Source of the DNA: an uncultured Eubacteriales bacterium
Lineage (GTDB): Bacteria > Bacillota > Clostridia > Peptostreptococcales > Anaerovoracaceae
Length of the DNA stretch: 64,000 nt
Assembly (NCBI GenBank): GCA_902773665.1
Contig: CACYFF010000009.1
Location: forward strand, 1-64,000
Direction: 5' to 3'
In this document: piece after piece, positions 40,911-50,481 of the stretch
Layout: the number at the start of each line of letters is the position of its first letter
Position numbering within the stretch: the first letter of the stretch is position 1
Notes under the pieces: generated by a model
The model's input: only the letters and a program-made list of their open reading frames with translations
Database searches by the model: none
What the model was told of the DNA's origin: nothing
Program-made: the position numbers and the translations under genes

Positions 40911-42287
40911 ATGGATGAAAACAAGAATCTCCAAATGCACGAGGCCGAGCTTGCTTCTGAAGAGACCGAATTCCGGCGCGAAATAGGCCTGTTCGGCGGC
41001 GCGTCCATCCTGGCCGGTATTATGATCGGCGGCGGTATCTTCTACCTGGGCTCCTACGTTATGATGCGTACGGGCTACAGTCTCGGCATGTGCCTGCTCG
41101 CGTGGATCTTAGGCGGTGTCGTCTCCATGCTGGGCGGTATCTGCTATGCAGAACTTGGTGCCATGATGCCCAAAGCCGGCGGTAAACTCATCTATCTGAA
41201 CGAAGCATTCCACCCCGTCGTAGGCTTTATCTCCAGTTTCAGCGACTGGCTCATCGGCTCCCCGGGGTCCATCTCCGCAGGTGCGCTGGCGCTGGCTGCC
41301 ATGTTCTCCATCGGCGGCACCACAGGCAAGATCTTCGCGACTGCTATCGCCGTTGCGTTCACGGTCTTCAACCTGCTGGGCGTAAAACAGGGCTCTATCC
41401 TCACCAACATCACCGTTATCGGTAAGGTCATCCCCATCCTCATCATCCTGTTCGCAGCGCTGTTCAAGGGCGATTCCGGCAACACGCTGTCCATGCAGCC
41501 CATGGCAGGCGAGGGGACCGGCAACTTCTTCGGCATGGTCGCGTTCGCTACCGTTGCCACCCTGTGGGCGTATGAAGGCTGGACGAACCTCAATATCGTA
41601 GCGGAAGAGATCAAGAACCCGAAGAAGAATCTGCCTCTGTCCATCATCGTCGCTATCGGTGCCATCACCATCCTGTATTGCCTGTTCAACTACGCGATCT
41701 GGAAGGTCCTGCCCCTGCAGGAGATGCACGATCTGATCGAAGGCGGCACCTACTTCCTGGGTACCGAGGCTGCAAAGCGGATCTTCGGCGCTGCCGGCGC
41801 TACGCTGGTATCCGTCGGTATGGCGATCTCCCAGCTGGGCTCCATCAACTCCATGACCCTGGCATTCCCGAGACTCGGTTACGCCATGGGTAAGGAAGGC
41901 CACTTCTTCAAGGGCTTGGGCAAGCTGAACAAGAACGCCGTTCCCGCCAACGCCATGTGGGTACAGCTGGTCCTCATCCTGCTGCTCATCTGGATCCGTT
42001 CCCTGGATCAGCTCACTAACCTGATCGTCTTCACCGGTCAGCTCACCAACGTTCTCATCATCGCATCCGTGCTCATCCTGCGTAAAAAGATGCCGGATCT
42101 GCCGCGTCCCTACAAAGTATGGGGCGGTGCCGTTACCGTCATCATCGCCGTGCTGGTCAACATCGCTCTGATGTACAACACGTTTATGGAAGACCGTACT
42201 TCCGCCATCATGGGCCTGGGAGTCTGGGTCATCGGTGCGATCGTCTACTTCATCTTCGATAAGAAGAACAAGAACGAGGCTAAATAA
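40911..42287 (+). CDS. APC-superfamily amino acid permease
   Basis: This 458-residue, 12-helix transporter has the APC helix 1 motif ASILAGIMIGGGIFYLG, helix 2-3 MLGGICYAELGAMMPKAGG, and helix 6 FGMVAFATVATLWAYEGWTNLN, as in LAT-type exchangers. An acidic leader of about 25 residues precedes helix 1. It likely takes up or exchanges a neutral amino acid or dipeptide-like compound. The two amidohydrolases encoded just downstream suggest that the substrate or product of those enzymes passes through it; that is inference. Confidence 0.88.
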   Translation: MDENKNLQMHEAELASEETEFRREIGLFGGASILAGIMIGGGIFYLGSYVMMRTGYSLGMCLLAWILGGVVSMLGGICYAELGAMMPKAGGKLIYLNEAFHPVVGFISSFSDWLIGSPGSISAGALALAAMFSIGGTTGKIFATAIAVAFTVFNLLGVKQGSILTNITVIGKVIPILIILFAALFKGDSGNTLSMQPMAGEGTGNFFGMVAFATVATLWAYEGWTNLNIVAEEIKNPKKNLPLSIIVAIGAITILYCLFNYAIWKVLPLQEMHDLIEGGTYFLGTEAAKRIFGAAGATLVSVGMAISQLGSINSMTLAFPRLGYAMGKEGHFFKGLGKLNKNAVPANAMWVQLVLILLLIWIRSLDQLTNLIVFTGQLTNVLIIASVLILRKKMPDLPRPYKVWGGAVTVIIAVLVNIALMYNTFMEDRTSAIMGLGVWVIGAIVYFIFDKKNKNEAK

Positions 42288-42302
42288 GTTTTTTAACAAC
42301 GC

Positions 42303-42337
42303 GCCCGGTCCGAAACTGTTTCGGGCCGGGCATTTTT
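42303..42337 (+). terminator. Terminator after the permease gene
   Basis: A 13-base stem (GCCCGGTCCGAAA / TTTCGGGCCGGGC) with a 3-base loop is followed by TTTTT after CA. Confidence 0.88.
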
Positions 42338-42369
42338 AAAGGAGGCTGCGGCCTTCGGGAGGTGTATTC

Positions 42370-44004
42370 ATGAAAAAACTTGCGCTCATCAACGGTAAGG
42401 TCTACGTGGAAAGAGGCGATTTCCGCCAGGCTGTTTACGCTGAAGACGGCGTCATCAAAGCGGTTGGAACGAACGATGAGATCCTGGCTCTGGCAGGCAG
42501 CGATGCCAAAGTCGTCGACGCTGCCGGCAAGACCGTCATCCCCGGCATCAACGACGCCCATCTGCATTTCCTGTTCGTAGGCATCGGTCTGTCCCGGGTC
42601 GACACCATGGGCTGCAAATCGCTGGACGAGCTCATCAGCCGCTGCAAGAACTTTATGGCGGCCCACCCCGAAGAGTGCAAGCACGGCATTTTCTCCATGG
42701 GATATAACGAAGATCTGTTTACGGAAGGTCCCAAGCGGGCACCCAACCGCTACGACCTGGACAAGATCTCCACGGAGGTCCCCGTCATCATGGTGAGAGT
42801 CTGCGGCCATATCGCGGTCACCAACTCCAAGGCTCTGGAAATACTGGATGTAAAGCCCGGCCCGCTGCCCAAAGGCGGCTATCCCGTGTTCGACGAGAAC
42901 GGCGAACCTACCGGTGCCTTCAACGAAGCCGCTTACTATCCCCAGCAGCTGCTGCCGGAATTCACGGTGGAAGACTTCGAGCGGCTCTTCATGCTGGCCG
43001 ACGCCCACGCCATCGAATGCGGCGTTACGAGCGTCCAGTCCAACGACCTCAACCAGATCGTCGGCAACCGGGAAGACCTGCACACCGCCATCGATAACGT
43101 CTATAAGACCAACAAAGCGCACATCCGCTATCATCACCAGATCTGCTACTACAGCCCCGCAGAATTCGAGAAGGCATGCGCCAGCGGCGAGTACTTCAAG
43201 ATCGGCGAAGTCGGCAATCCCAAGATGACGAACGGTCCCCTCAAGCTGTTCGGCGACGGTTCTCTGGGCGGCCGTACCGCCACGATCCGCGGCGGCTACA
43301 AGGATGACCCGGGCAACTTCGGCGTACCCAATATCCAGCCCGAAGAACTGCTGGAATACTGCCGCATCGCAGATAAGTACGGCGTGCAGGTCTGCACCCA
43401 CGTGATCGGCGACAAGGCGGTGGAAGACACCATGAAGGCCTACGAGACCGTGCTCCACTACGGCGAGAAGGAAGTCAATCCGTACCGCCACATCCTGATG
43501 CACTGCCAGATCACGGATGCCGACATGATGCAGGAGATCGCGAAGAACGACCTCATCCCGTGCTATCAGCCCATCTTCCTGGATTACGACATGCACATCG
43601 TCGAGAGCCGCTGCGGCAAGGAGCTCTGCTCCACGTCCTACGCTTTCGGCACTGCGGACAAGCTGGGCATCCATCAGAGCTTCGGCACCGACTCCCCGGT
43701 GGAGGACCTCAATCCGTTCCCCGGCATCTATTGCGCCGTGACCCGCAAGGATAAGAAGGGCTGGCCGGAGGGCGGCTGGAATCCCCAGGAATGCATCGAC
43801 GTCTGCACCGCCGTGGATGCTTATACCACCGGCTCTGCCTATCAGGAATTCAAGGAGAACGAGAAGGGCCGCATCAAGCCCGGCTTCCTCTGCGACATGG
43901 CGGTGCTGGATACGGACATCTTCACCTGCGATCCCATGCAGATCAAGGACATCAAGTGCGACATGACCATCATTGACGGCGACGTCGTCTTTGAGAGAAA
44001 ATAA
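42370..44004 (+). CDS. YtcJ-like metal-dependent amidohydrolase
   Basis: The 544-residue protein belongs to the amidohydrolase_3 (YtcJ) group: VIPGINDAHLHFLF (HxH metal pair), FGDGSLGGRTA, VCTHVIGDKAVEDTM, ILMHCQITDADMM and FGTDSPVEDLNPFPGIYCAV (metal Asp). The protein closes with IKPGFLCDMAVLDTDIF, the usual C-terminal composite beta domain. Substrates for this group are largely unknown (amidic or cyclic nitrogen compounds). It lies just after the terminator of the permease gene, with its own AGGAGG-like site, and is followed by a second amidohydrolase. Confidence 0.88.
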   Translation: MKKLALINGKVYVERGDFRQAVYAEDGVIKAVGTNDEILALAGSDAKVVDAAGKTVIPGINDAHLHFLFVGIGLSRVDTMGCKSLDELISRCKNFMAAHPEECKHGIFSMGYNEDLFTEGPKRAPNRYDLDKISTEVPVIMVRVCGHIAVTNSKALEILDVKPGPLPKGGYPVFDENGEPTGAFNEAAYYPQQLLPEFTVEDFERLFMLADAHAIECGVTSVQSNDLNQIVGNREDLHTAIDNVYKTNKAHIRYHHQICYYSPAEFEKACASGEYFKIGEVGNPKMTNGPLKLFGDGSLGGRTATIRGGYKDDPGNFGVPNIQPEELLEYCRIADKYGVQVCTHVIGDKAVEDTMKAYETVLHYGEKEVNPYRHILMHCQITDADMMQEIAKNDLIPCYQPIFLDYDMHIVESRCGKELCSTSYAFGTADKLGIHQSFGTDSPVEDLNPFPGIYCAVTRKDKKGWPEGGWNPQECIDVCTAVDAYTTGSAYQEFKENEKGRIKPGFLCDMAVLDTDIFTCDPMQIKDIKCDMTIIDGDVVFERK

Positions 44005-44039
44005 GAAAAAAGACAGGATTATCTGAACGGAGGTTCTCC

Positions 44040-45281
44040 ATGATCGTTTTAAAGGGAAGAGTGATCGACGGAAACGGCGGCATGCCGATCGAAAAGGGTG
44101 CCGTCATCCTGGAAGACAATAAGATCCGGACCGTATGCCGGCAGGCGGACCTGCCGGAGCTGCCGGAAAGCGCAAAAGTTTACGAGATCGAGGACGGCAG
44201 CATATTGCCGGGGCTCATCGATGCACACGTGCATATGGGCTGGGGCTCGGCCACGGCGCTGGACTGGGTATCGAGCACGCCTCAGATGCAGACCTGCATC
44301 GCCCTGCGGGACATGCAGCAGCTGCGCGATTCGGGCTACACCGCGTTCCGGGACCTGGGTTCCGACGTGGTGCTGCTCAAACCGGCGGCGGCTGCGGGGC
44401 TCATCAGCTGTCCGCGGATCTTTTCCGCCGGCCGCATCATCTCCCAGATCGGCGGTCATGGAGACTCCTATCAGAAACTGACCCTGGAAGCCAGCGAGAA
44501 GGTCTATACGATCTCCTATCTGGTCACCGGTGTCGACGAGATGCGCAGGGCCTGCCGCATCAACATGCGCAACGGCGCGGATCTCATCAAGATCATGACG
44601 ACGGGCGGCGTGTTCTCCAACGGCGACAAGGCAGGGGAGCACTCCCACTTCAGCCGGGATGAGATCCGGGCTGCGGTGGAGGAGGCGGAGAACATGGGTT
44701 CGTACGTCTCGAGCCACGCCCAGGCCAACCGGGGCATCCGCACGGCGCTGGAGTGCGGGGTAAAGTCCATCGAACATGGATTCTATCTGGACGACTACTG
44801 CATCGATCTGATGATCAAAAACGACTGCTGGCTGGTGCCCACGCTGTCCATCATGCACACGTCCAAACTGTACTTCGAAAACAAGGAGGGCGTGCTGCCA
44901 TATCTGAAGGAGAAGACCCTCAAGTCCTACGAGGCGCACTACCGTTCCCTGGAGATGGCAAGAAAGGCCGGCGTCAAGATCGGCATGGGCTGCGATTTCC
45001 TGGGCGATGCGGACTTCGGCTGCAGCTACGACAAAGCTACGATGGAGTTCGAGCGCATGGCCTATGCCGGGTTCACCCCGCTGGAGATCGTCCGCATGGC
45101 CACGAAGGTGAACGCCGAGATCCTGCTGATGGGAGATCAGTTGGGGACTCTGGAAGAGGGCAAACTGGCGGACGTCATCCTGGTGAAGGGCGATCTATCC
45201 CAGTCAGTTGCGCCCATCACCGATCCAAACAACGTAAAACTCGTCATTCAGGACGGAAAGATCGTAAAAAATATTATGTAA
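44040..45281 (+). CDS. Imidazolonepropionase-type amidohydrolase
   Basis: This is a 413-residue amidohydrolase of the imidazolonepropionase/Xaa-Pro dipeptidase branch. Motifs: LPGLIDAHVHMGWG (HxH), the active-site Lys region LIKIMTTGGVFS, YVSSHAQANRGI (metal His), SIEHGFYLDD (metal His) and MGCDFLGD (metal Asp). Relatives hydrolyse dipeptides with C-terminal Pro, Arg or Lys, or N-acyl and cyclic substrates. It lies 35 bases after the first amidohydrolase, so the two likely act in one pathway, fed by the APC permease. Confidence 0.87.
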   Translation: MIVLKGRVIDGNGGMPIEKGAVILEDNKIRTVCRQADLPELPESAKVYEIEDGSILPGLIDAHVHMGWGSATALDWVSSTPQMQTCIALRDMQQLRDSGYTAFRDLGSDVVLLKPAAAAGLISCPRIFSAGRIISQIGGHGDSYQKLTLEASEKVYTISYLVTGVDEMRRACRINMRNGADLIKIMTTGGVFSNGDKAGEHSHFSRDEIRAAVEEAENMGSYVSSHAQANRGIRTALECGVKSIEHGFYLDDYCIDLMIKNDCWLVPTLSIMHTSKLYFENKEGVLPYLKEKTLKSYEAHYRSLEMARKAGVKIGMGCDFLGDADFGCSYDKATMEFERMAYAGFTPLEIVRMATKVNAEILLMGDQLGTLEEGKLADVILVKGDLSQSVAPITDPNNVKLVIQDGKIVKNIM

Positions 45282-45290
45282 ACATGCTTG

Positions 45291-45320
45291 ACCGGCAGTG
45301 AATTTCTGCCGGTTCTTTTT
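45291..45320 (+). terminator. Terminator after the amidohydrolase pair
   Basis: An 8-bp stem (ACCGGCAG / CTGCCGGT) is followed by TCTTTTTT. Confidence 0.85.
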
Positions 45321-45340
45321 TATTCTTTGCCGATCTGTTG

Positions 45341-45349
45341 TGGTATGAT
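45341..45349 (+). promoter_or_regulatory. Extended -10 promoter, leaderless start of the FGGY kinase gene
   Basis: TGGTATGAT is an extended -10 element (TGnTATGAT) ending seven bases before ATG 45,356. No good -35 is seen, as is usual for extended -10 promoters. Transcription would start at or next to the ATG, giving a leaderless message. Confidence 0.55.
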
Positions 45350-45355
45350 GCTTAT

Positions 45356-46888
45356 ATGATAAACAGAGATTGTACAAGAGCATATATTTTGGGCATCGAC
45401 GTCGGAACGTCGGGCCTGAAGGCCTGCATATTGGATGAAAACGCGCGGCAGGCAGCCCGTACGAGGGCCGCCTACCGCTCTTTTGCCTTGCACGAAGGCT
45501 GGGCGGAGATCGATCCGGACAGCTTATGGAACGCGATGCTGCAAGCCATCCGGGATCTACGGGACAGCGGCATCGACCTCTCTCGCGTGGCCGGCATCGG
45601 GCTTTCCGTGCTTTGCCCGGCATTCGTCTGCATGGATGAGACCGGCGGCGTTCTGGCAGGTCCCATCCTGTATTCCGACCGGCGCAGCACGAAGCAGGCG
45701 GAAGATATCCTGAAGCGCGTTGGCGCGGAAAAACTGTTTGCGGTCACCGCCAACGGCGCGATGGCGGGCGGACTGTCCGGTTCTTCTTTGCTGTGGGTGA
45801 AGGAGAACATGCCGGAGGCCTTTGACAGGGCTCGCTGGTTCGGTCACCTCAACAGCTGGCTGTGCCTGAAAATGACGGGACAGACCGCCATCGACCCCAC
45901 GAACGCCTCCTATACGAACCTGTTCGATACGGTGAAGGGCGACCGCTGGTCGGAAGAACTGTGCGAAGCGCTTGGCGCGGACCGGGAGAAGCTGCCGCCC
46001 TTAAAGCAGTCCTGCGAACCCGCCGGCTTTTTAAACTGCAGGGAACTGACGGCTCTCGGCCTTCCTGCGGGCATTCCGGTGGCGGCGGGGGCAGGGGATA
46101 CCCCCTGTGCGGCGCTGGGCTGCGGCGTGTTGAAAGAAGGTGACGTCTGCGAATCCGTGGGCACCTCCAACGTGCTGACGGTCTGCGTGGAAAAGCCTGT
46201 CTTCGATCCGCGTTTTATCAACCGGGCATATCTTTCCCCTGGTACCTGGGTCTACCAGGGCTCCATGTCCTTTACGGGTGCCGCGAACGAATGGTTCTGC
46301 CGGGAATTTGAAAACGGCGGACAGAAGCCGGACGGAGCGGTATTCGAACGGGCAGGCGAACAGGCAGCCAAAGCGGCTCCCGGCTGCGGCGGCGTGGTCT
46401 TTCTGCCTTACATGCAGGGCGAGCGCAGCCCCGTATGGGATCCGTTCGCCCGGGGCGTTTTCTTTGGGATGACCCTCGCCACCACCCGGGCGGACCTGAA
46501 CCGGGCGGTGCTGGAGAGCTGCGGATACGGTCTGCGGCAGTTCCTGGAATGGAGCGAGCAGCTTACCGGAAAACCGATCGAACGATTCGCCTCCATCGGC
46601 GGCGGCGCAAAGAGCGCCGTGTGGGCACAGATCAAGGCGGATATCACGGGACGCACCATCGACGTGCTGGAGGAGAGCGACATGGCGGCGGCAGGGGCGG
46701 CGCTGCTGGGCGGGGTCACGGCCGGGGTCTGGCAGGATCTGCAGACGGCCGCGGACGCTCTGGAACGCCCCGTCTGGCGCACCTTTGTCCCAAACCATGA
46801 AAACGATGGCGTCTATGCCAGAAATTACGCGGTCTACCGAAGCCTGTATCCCTCTCTGAAGGATCTGTTTGCGTCGGCAAGAAAATGA
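45356..46888 (+). CDS. FGGY-family carbohydrate kinase, xylulokinase-like
   Basis: The 510-residue kinase has YILGIDVGTSGLKACILDE (phosphate loop 1), HEGWAEIDPDSLW, GIGLSVLCPAFVCMD, and VAAGAGDTPCAALGCGVL, SVGTSNVLTV in the second half. A later segment, IERFASIGGGAKSAVWAQIKADITG, is the FGGY C-terminal signature. It phosphorylates a sugar or polyol; the overall pattern is closest to xylulokinases, but the sugar is not certain. I start at ATG 45356, where the -10 box (TATGAT) suggests a leaderless transcript; an earlier in-frame start at 45338 lies upstream of that box. Confidence 0.88.
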   Translation: MINRDCTRAYILGIDVGTSGLKACILDENARQAARTRAAYRSFALHEGWAEIDPDSLWNAMLQAIRDLRDSGIDLSRVAGIGLSVLCPAFVCMDETGGVLAGPILYSDRRSTKQAEDILKRVGAEKLFAVTANGAMAGGLSGSSLLWVKENMPEAFDRARWFGHLNSWLCLKMTGQTAIDPTNASYTNLFDTVKGDRWSEELCEALGADREKLPPLKQSCEPAGFLNCRELTALGLPAGIPVAAGAGDTPCAALGCGVLKEGDVCESVGTSNVLTVCVEKPVFDPRFINRAYLSPGTWVYQGSMSFTGAANEWFCREFENGGQKPDGAVFERAGEQAAKAAPGCGGVVFLPYMQGERSPVWDPFARGVFFGMTLATTRADLNRAVLESCGYGLRQFLEWSEQLTGKPIERFASIGGGAKSAVWAQIKADITGRTIDVLEESDMAAAGAALLGGVTAGVWQDLQTAADALERPVWRTFVPNHENDGVYARNYAVYRSLYPSLKDLFASARK

Positions 46889-46921
46889 ATACCGATATAC
46901 AAGTATTATGAATTTAAACCG

Positions 46922-46951
46922 TTGCACAATTTGATGTAAAAGGCATATACT
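46922..46951 (+). promoter_or_regulatory. Promoter of ppdK
   Basis: TTGCAC (46,922-46,927) and TATACT (46,946-46,951) with an 18-base spacer lie about 60 bases 5' of the start codon. A GAAAGGAG ribosome site follows. Confidence 0.65.
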
Positions 46952-47010
46952 ATGCTTTGAATACGAGTTAATCATTTCATTCACAATATAAACGAAAGGA
47001 GTATTGTTTT

Positions 47011-49641
47011 ATGAGCACAAAGTACGTCTACATGTTCTCGGAAGGCAACGCGAAGATGCGCAACCTCCTGGGCGGCAAGGGTGCCAATCTGGCTGAGATG
47101 AGCAACATCGGCCTGCCCGTGCCCCAGGGCTTTACCATCACCACCGAAGCCTGCACCCGTTACTACGAAGATGGCAAAAAGATCGACGACGCCATCAAAG
47201 CCGAGATCATGGAGTACATCGAGAAGATGGAAGAGGTCAACGGCAAGAAGTTCGGCGACAAGGAAAATCCGCTTCTCGTCTCCGTCCGTTCCGGCGCCAG
47301 AGCATCCATGCCCGGCATGATGGACACCATCCTCAACCTGGGTCTCAACGAACAGGTCGTGCGCACCATCGCCGACAAGTCCGGCAACCCCAGATGGGCG
47401 TGGGACTGCTACAGAAGATTCATCCAGATGTTCTCCGACGTCGTCATGGAAGTGGGCAAGAAGTACTTCGAGGAACTCATCGACAAGATGAAGGCCGAGA
47501 AGGGCATCACCTACGACGTGGAACTCACGGCGGAAGATCTGGAAGTGCTCGCAAATCAATTCAAGGCAGAATATAAGAGCAAGATCGGAGCGGACTTCCC
47601 CGACGATCCGAAGGAACAGCTGTTCGCAGCCATCGAAGCCGTATTCCGCAGCTGGGACAACCCCAGAGCCAACGTCTACAGAAGAGACAACGACATCCCC
47701 TACAGCTGGGGCACCGCCGTCAACGTCATGCCGATGGTATTCGGCAACATGGGCGACGATTCCGGCACAGGCGTTGCCTTTACCCGTGACCCGGCCACCG
47801 GCGAAAAGAAGCTGATGGGCGAGTTCCTCGTAAACGCCCAGGGCGAAGACGTGGTAGCCGGCGTCCGTACGCCGATGCCCATCGCCCAGATGGCGGAGAA
47901 GTTCCCCGAAGCCTATAACGAATTCGTCAAGGTCTGCGGCATCCTGGAAGACCACTACAGAGACATGCAGGACATGGAGTTTACGGTAGAGAACCGCAAG
48001 CTGTACATGCTGCAGTGCAGAAACGGCAAGAGAACGGCTCAGGCTGCTCTGAAGATCGCCTGCGACCTCGTGGACGAAGGCATGATCGACGAAAAGCAAG
48101 CTGTTGCCATGATCGATCCCAGAAACCTGGATACGCTGCTGCATCCCACCTTCGACGCTGCCGCTCTGAAGGCTGCGACGCCGCTGGGCAAGGGTCTGGG
48201 CGCATCCCCGGGCGCTGCTTCCGGCAAGGTCGTCTTTACTGCGGACGACGCCAAGGAATGGGCCGATAAGGGCGAAAAGGTCATCCTCGTAAGACTGGAG
48301 ACCTCCCCCGAGGACATCGAAGGCATGAAGGCCGCGCAGGGCATCCTGACCGTCCGCGGCGGCATGACCTCCCACGCTGCCGTCGTCGCCAGAGGCATGG
48401 GCGAATGCTGCGTCTCCGGCTGCGGCGACATCAAGATGGACGAAGCGAACAAGAAGTTCGAACTGGCAGGCAAGACCTTCCGCGAAGGCGACTTCATCTC
48501 CATCGACGGCTCCACCGGCAATATCTATGAAGGGGTCATCCCCACGGTAGACGCTCAGATCGCCGGCGAATTCGGCCGCATCATGGGCTGGGCCGATAAA
48601 TACAGAAGACTCAAGGTAAGAACGAATGCGGATACCCCGAAGGATGCCGCCAAGGCCATCGAACTGGGCGCTCAGGGCATCGGCCTGACGAGAACCGAGC
48701 ACATGTTCTTCGAAGAAGACAGGATCGCTGCATTCCGCGAGATGATCTGCGCGGATACCGTGGAGGAGAGAGTCGCGGCGCTGGCCAAGATCGAACCCAT
48801 GCAGCAGAGCGACTTCGAAGGCATCTACGAGGCGATGCAGGGCTATCCCGTTACGATCCGCTTCCTGGATCCTCCTCTCCACGAATTCGTTCCCAAGGAA
48901 GAGGACGACATCGAAGCGCTGGCTAAGGCCCAGGGCAAGAGCGTGGAAGCCATCAAGAACATCATCGCAGGGCTGCACGAATTCAACCCGATGATGGGTC
49001 ACAGAGGCTGCCGCCTTACCGTGACCTATCCGGAAATCGCAGAGATGCAGACCAGGGCGGTCATCAAGGCAGCGCTGGCCGTCCAGAAGAGACATCCCGA
49101 ATGGACCATGGTCCCCGAGATCATGATCCCCCTGGTAGGCGAGGTCAAGGAGCTCAAGTTCGTCAAGGATATTGTCGTAAAGGTCGCGGATGAACTCATC
49201 AAGGCGTCCGGCATCGAGATGAAGTATCTCGTCGGCACCATGATCGAGATCCCCAGAGCCGCGCTCACGGCGGACGAGATCGCGACCGAAGCCGAGTTCT
49301 TCTCCTTCGGCACCAACGACCTCACCCAGATGACCTTCGGCTTCTCCAGAGACGACGCCGGCAAGTTCCTCTCCGCTTACTACGACGCCAAGATCTACGA
49401 GAACGATCCGTTCGCGAAGGTCGATCAGAAGGGCGTAGGCAAGCTGGTCGACATGGCCTGCAAGCTGGGCAGAGCCACCAGACCCGACCTGCACCTGGGC
49501 GTCTGCGGCGAGCACGGCGGTGACCCCTCCAGCGTGGAATTCTTCCACAAGGTGGGCCTCGACTACGTCTCCTGCAGCCCGTTCCGCGTACCCATCGCGA
49601 GATTGGCAGCAGCGCAGGCAGCGATCAAGGAAAACGCATAA
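47011..49641 (+). CDS. ppdK: Pyruvate, phosphate dikinase
   Basis: The 876-residue full-length enzyme interconverts pyruvate, ATP and phosphate with phosphoenolpyruvate, AMP and pyrophosphate. Three domains are visible: N-terminal ATP-grasp (GGKGANLAEMSNIGLPVPQGF, SVRSGARASMPGMMDTILNLG), the swivelling phosphohistidine domain (GGMTSHAAVVARGMGECCVSG) with catalytic His in TSHA, and the C-terminal PEP/pyruvate barrel (IGLTRTEHMFF, FGTNDLTQMTFGFSRDD, and VCGEHGGDPSS with catalytic Cys). Anaerobic Clostridia use it in PPi-linked glycolysis. The codon bias is strong. It has its own promoter and terminator. Confidence 0.97.
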   Translation: MSTKYVYMFSEGNAKMRNLLGGKGANLAEMSNIGLPVPQGFTITTEACTRYYEDGKKIDDAIKAEIMEYIEKMEEVNGKKFGDKENPLLVSVRSGARASMPGMMDTILNLGLNEQVVRTIADKSGNPRWAWDCYRRFIQMFSDVVMEVGKKYFEELIDKMKAEKGITYDVELTAEDLEVLANQFKAEYKSKIGADFPDDPKEQLFAAIEAVFRSWDNPRANVYRRDNDIPYSWGTAVNVMPMVFGNMGDDSGTGVAFTRDPATGEKKLMGEFLVNAQGEDVVAGVRTPMPIAQMAEKFPEAYNEFVKVCGILEDHYRDMQDMEFTVENRKLYMLQCRNGKRTAQAALKIACDLVDEGMIDEKQAVAMIDPRNLDTLLHPTFDAAALKAATPLGKGLGASPGAASGKVVFTADDAKEWADKGEKVILVRLETSPEDIEGMKAAQGILTVRGGMTSHAAVVARGMGECCVSGCGDIKMDEANKKFELAGKTFREGDFISIDGSTGNIYEGVIPTVDAQIAGEFGRIMGWADKYRRLKVRTNADTPKDAAKAIELGAQGIGLTRTEHMFFEEDRIAAFREMICADTVEERVAALAKIEPMQQSDFEGIYEAMQGYPVTIRFLDPPLHEFVPKEEDDIEALAKAQGKSVEAIKNIIAGLHEFNPMMGHRGCRLTVTYPEIAEMQTRAVIKAALAVQKRHPEWTMVPEIMIPLVGEVKELKFVKDIVVKVADELIKASGIEMKYLVGTMIEIPRAALTADEIATEAEFFSFGTNDLTQMTFGFSRDDAGKFLSAYYDAKIYENDPFAKVDQKGVGKLVDMACKLGRATRPDLHLGVCGEHGGDPSSVEFFHKVGLDYVSCSPFRVPIARLAAAQAAIKENA

Positions 49642-49653
49642 CAGCAAGCATTT

Positions 49654-49685
49654 CAGGCCCCCGGTCCTTCCGGGGGCCTGTTCAT
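49654..49685 (+). terminator. Terminator after ppdK
   Basis: A perfect 11-bp stem (CAGGCCCCCGG / CCGGGGGCCTG) with a 5-base loop is followed by a T-rich stretch. Confidence 0.88.
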
Positions 49686-49731
49686 TTTTATTCCGGCAGG
49701 GTGTATACTATACATAAGGAGGATGAGGACC

Positions 49732-50037
49732 ATGAGCATGAATATGGATCTGATCAAACACGGCAATGATGCCGAGCTGAAGCTGGACGGCTACATCGAC
49801 GCGACGAACGCACCGGAAGTGGAGAAGATCCTTCTGGACGTGGCGTCCAAGTTCGACAACCTTACGCTGGACATGGAGAAACTGGAGTACGTCTCCAGCG
49901 CCGGTCTTCGCACGTTTAAGCTCGTCTATATGGAACTGCACCGCAAAAGCGGCGTTCTGTTTGCGAAGAATACCGGTAAATCCGTCATGGAAGTGCTGGA
50001 AGTAACGGGCTTTACCCGCCTGTTCAAATTTATCTGA
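49732..50037 (+). CDS. STAS-domain anti-sigma factor antagonist
   Basis: This 101-residue SpoIIAA/RsbV-type protein has ELKLDGYIDATNAPEVEKIL at the N-terminus and LEYVSSAGLRTF, where a serine is the expected phosphorylation site. Start ATG 49732 has AAGGAGG nine bases upstream; ATG 49723 is too close to that site. It is the switch protein of a partner-switching module: phosphorylated by the HATPase encoded next, dephosphorylated by the PP2C encoded after that. Confidence 0.9.
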   Translation: MSMNMDLIKHGNDAELKLDGYIDATNAPEVEKILLDVASKFDNLTLDMEKLEYVSSAGLRTFKLVYMELHRKSGVLFAKNTGKSVMEVLEVTGFTRLFKFI

Positions 50038-50053
50038 TGGGGAGGTACCGGTC

Positions 50054-50461
50054 ATGGAGAATCTGATCGTAACGGCGGAGGTGAAGAATCTCGACGCGGT
50101 CACGGATTTCGTCCTGCAGCGTCCCGAGATCGCCGCCTGCCCCAAAAACACGCAGCTGCAGCTGCGCCTCGCCGTCGAGGAGGTCTTTGTCAATATCGCG
50201 AGCTACGCGTATGACCCGGCCATCGGCCCTGCGGAAGTGCGCTGCGAGGTGCTGGACGATCCGCTGCGGGTGGTCATCCAGTTCCTGGACCACGGAAAAC
50301 CCTTCGACCCCTTGGCGAGGGAAGACGCCGACACGTCCGAGGAAGCGCTGATGGAGCGCATCGGCGGTCTGGGTATCCTTCTCGTGAAGGAGACCATGGA
50401 TGAAGTGTCCTATTCCTATGAGGAAGGCAAGAATATCTTAACGATCTTAAAGAAACTGTAA
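50054..50461 (+). CDS. RsbW-like anti-sigma/serine kinase (HATPase_c)
   Basis: The 135-residue GHKL-fold kinase has the N box LRLAVEEVFVNIASYAYDP, then DHGKPFDPLARE (G1) and GGLGILLVKETMDEVSYSYEEG (G2 and end). It is similar to RsbW/SpoIIAB-type kinases in size and motif spacing. It would phosphorylate the STAS protein encoded 16 bases upstream and sequester an unknown partner. No sigma factor gene is near, so the target must be elsewhere or not a sigma factor. Confidence 0.9.
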   Translation: MENLIVTAEVKNLDAVTDFVLQRPEIAACPKNTQLQLRLAVEEVFVNIASYAYDPAIGPAEVRCEVLDDPLRVVIQFLDHGKPFDPLAREDADTSEEALMERIGGLGILLVKETMDEVSYSYEEGKNILTILKKL

Positions 50462-50481
50462 ACGAAACAAACGGGGGAATC

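Noticed and set aside
46981-49647. 888-codon minus-strand frame opposite ppdK
   Set aside because: Mirror of a highly expressed, codon-biased gene.
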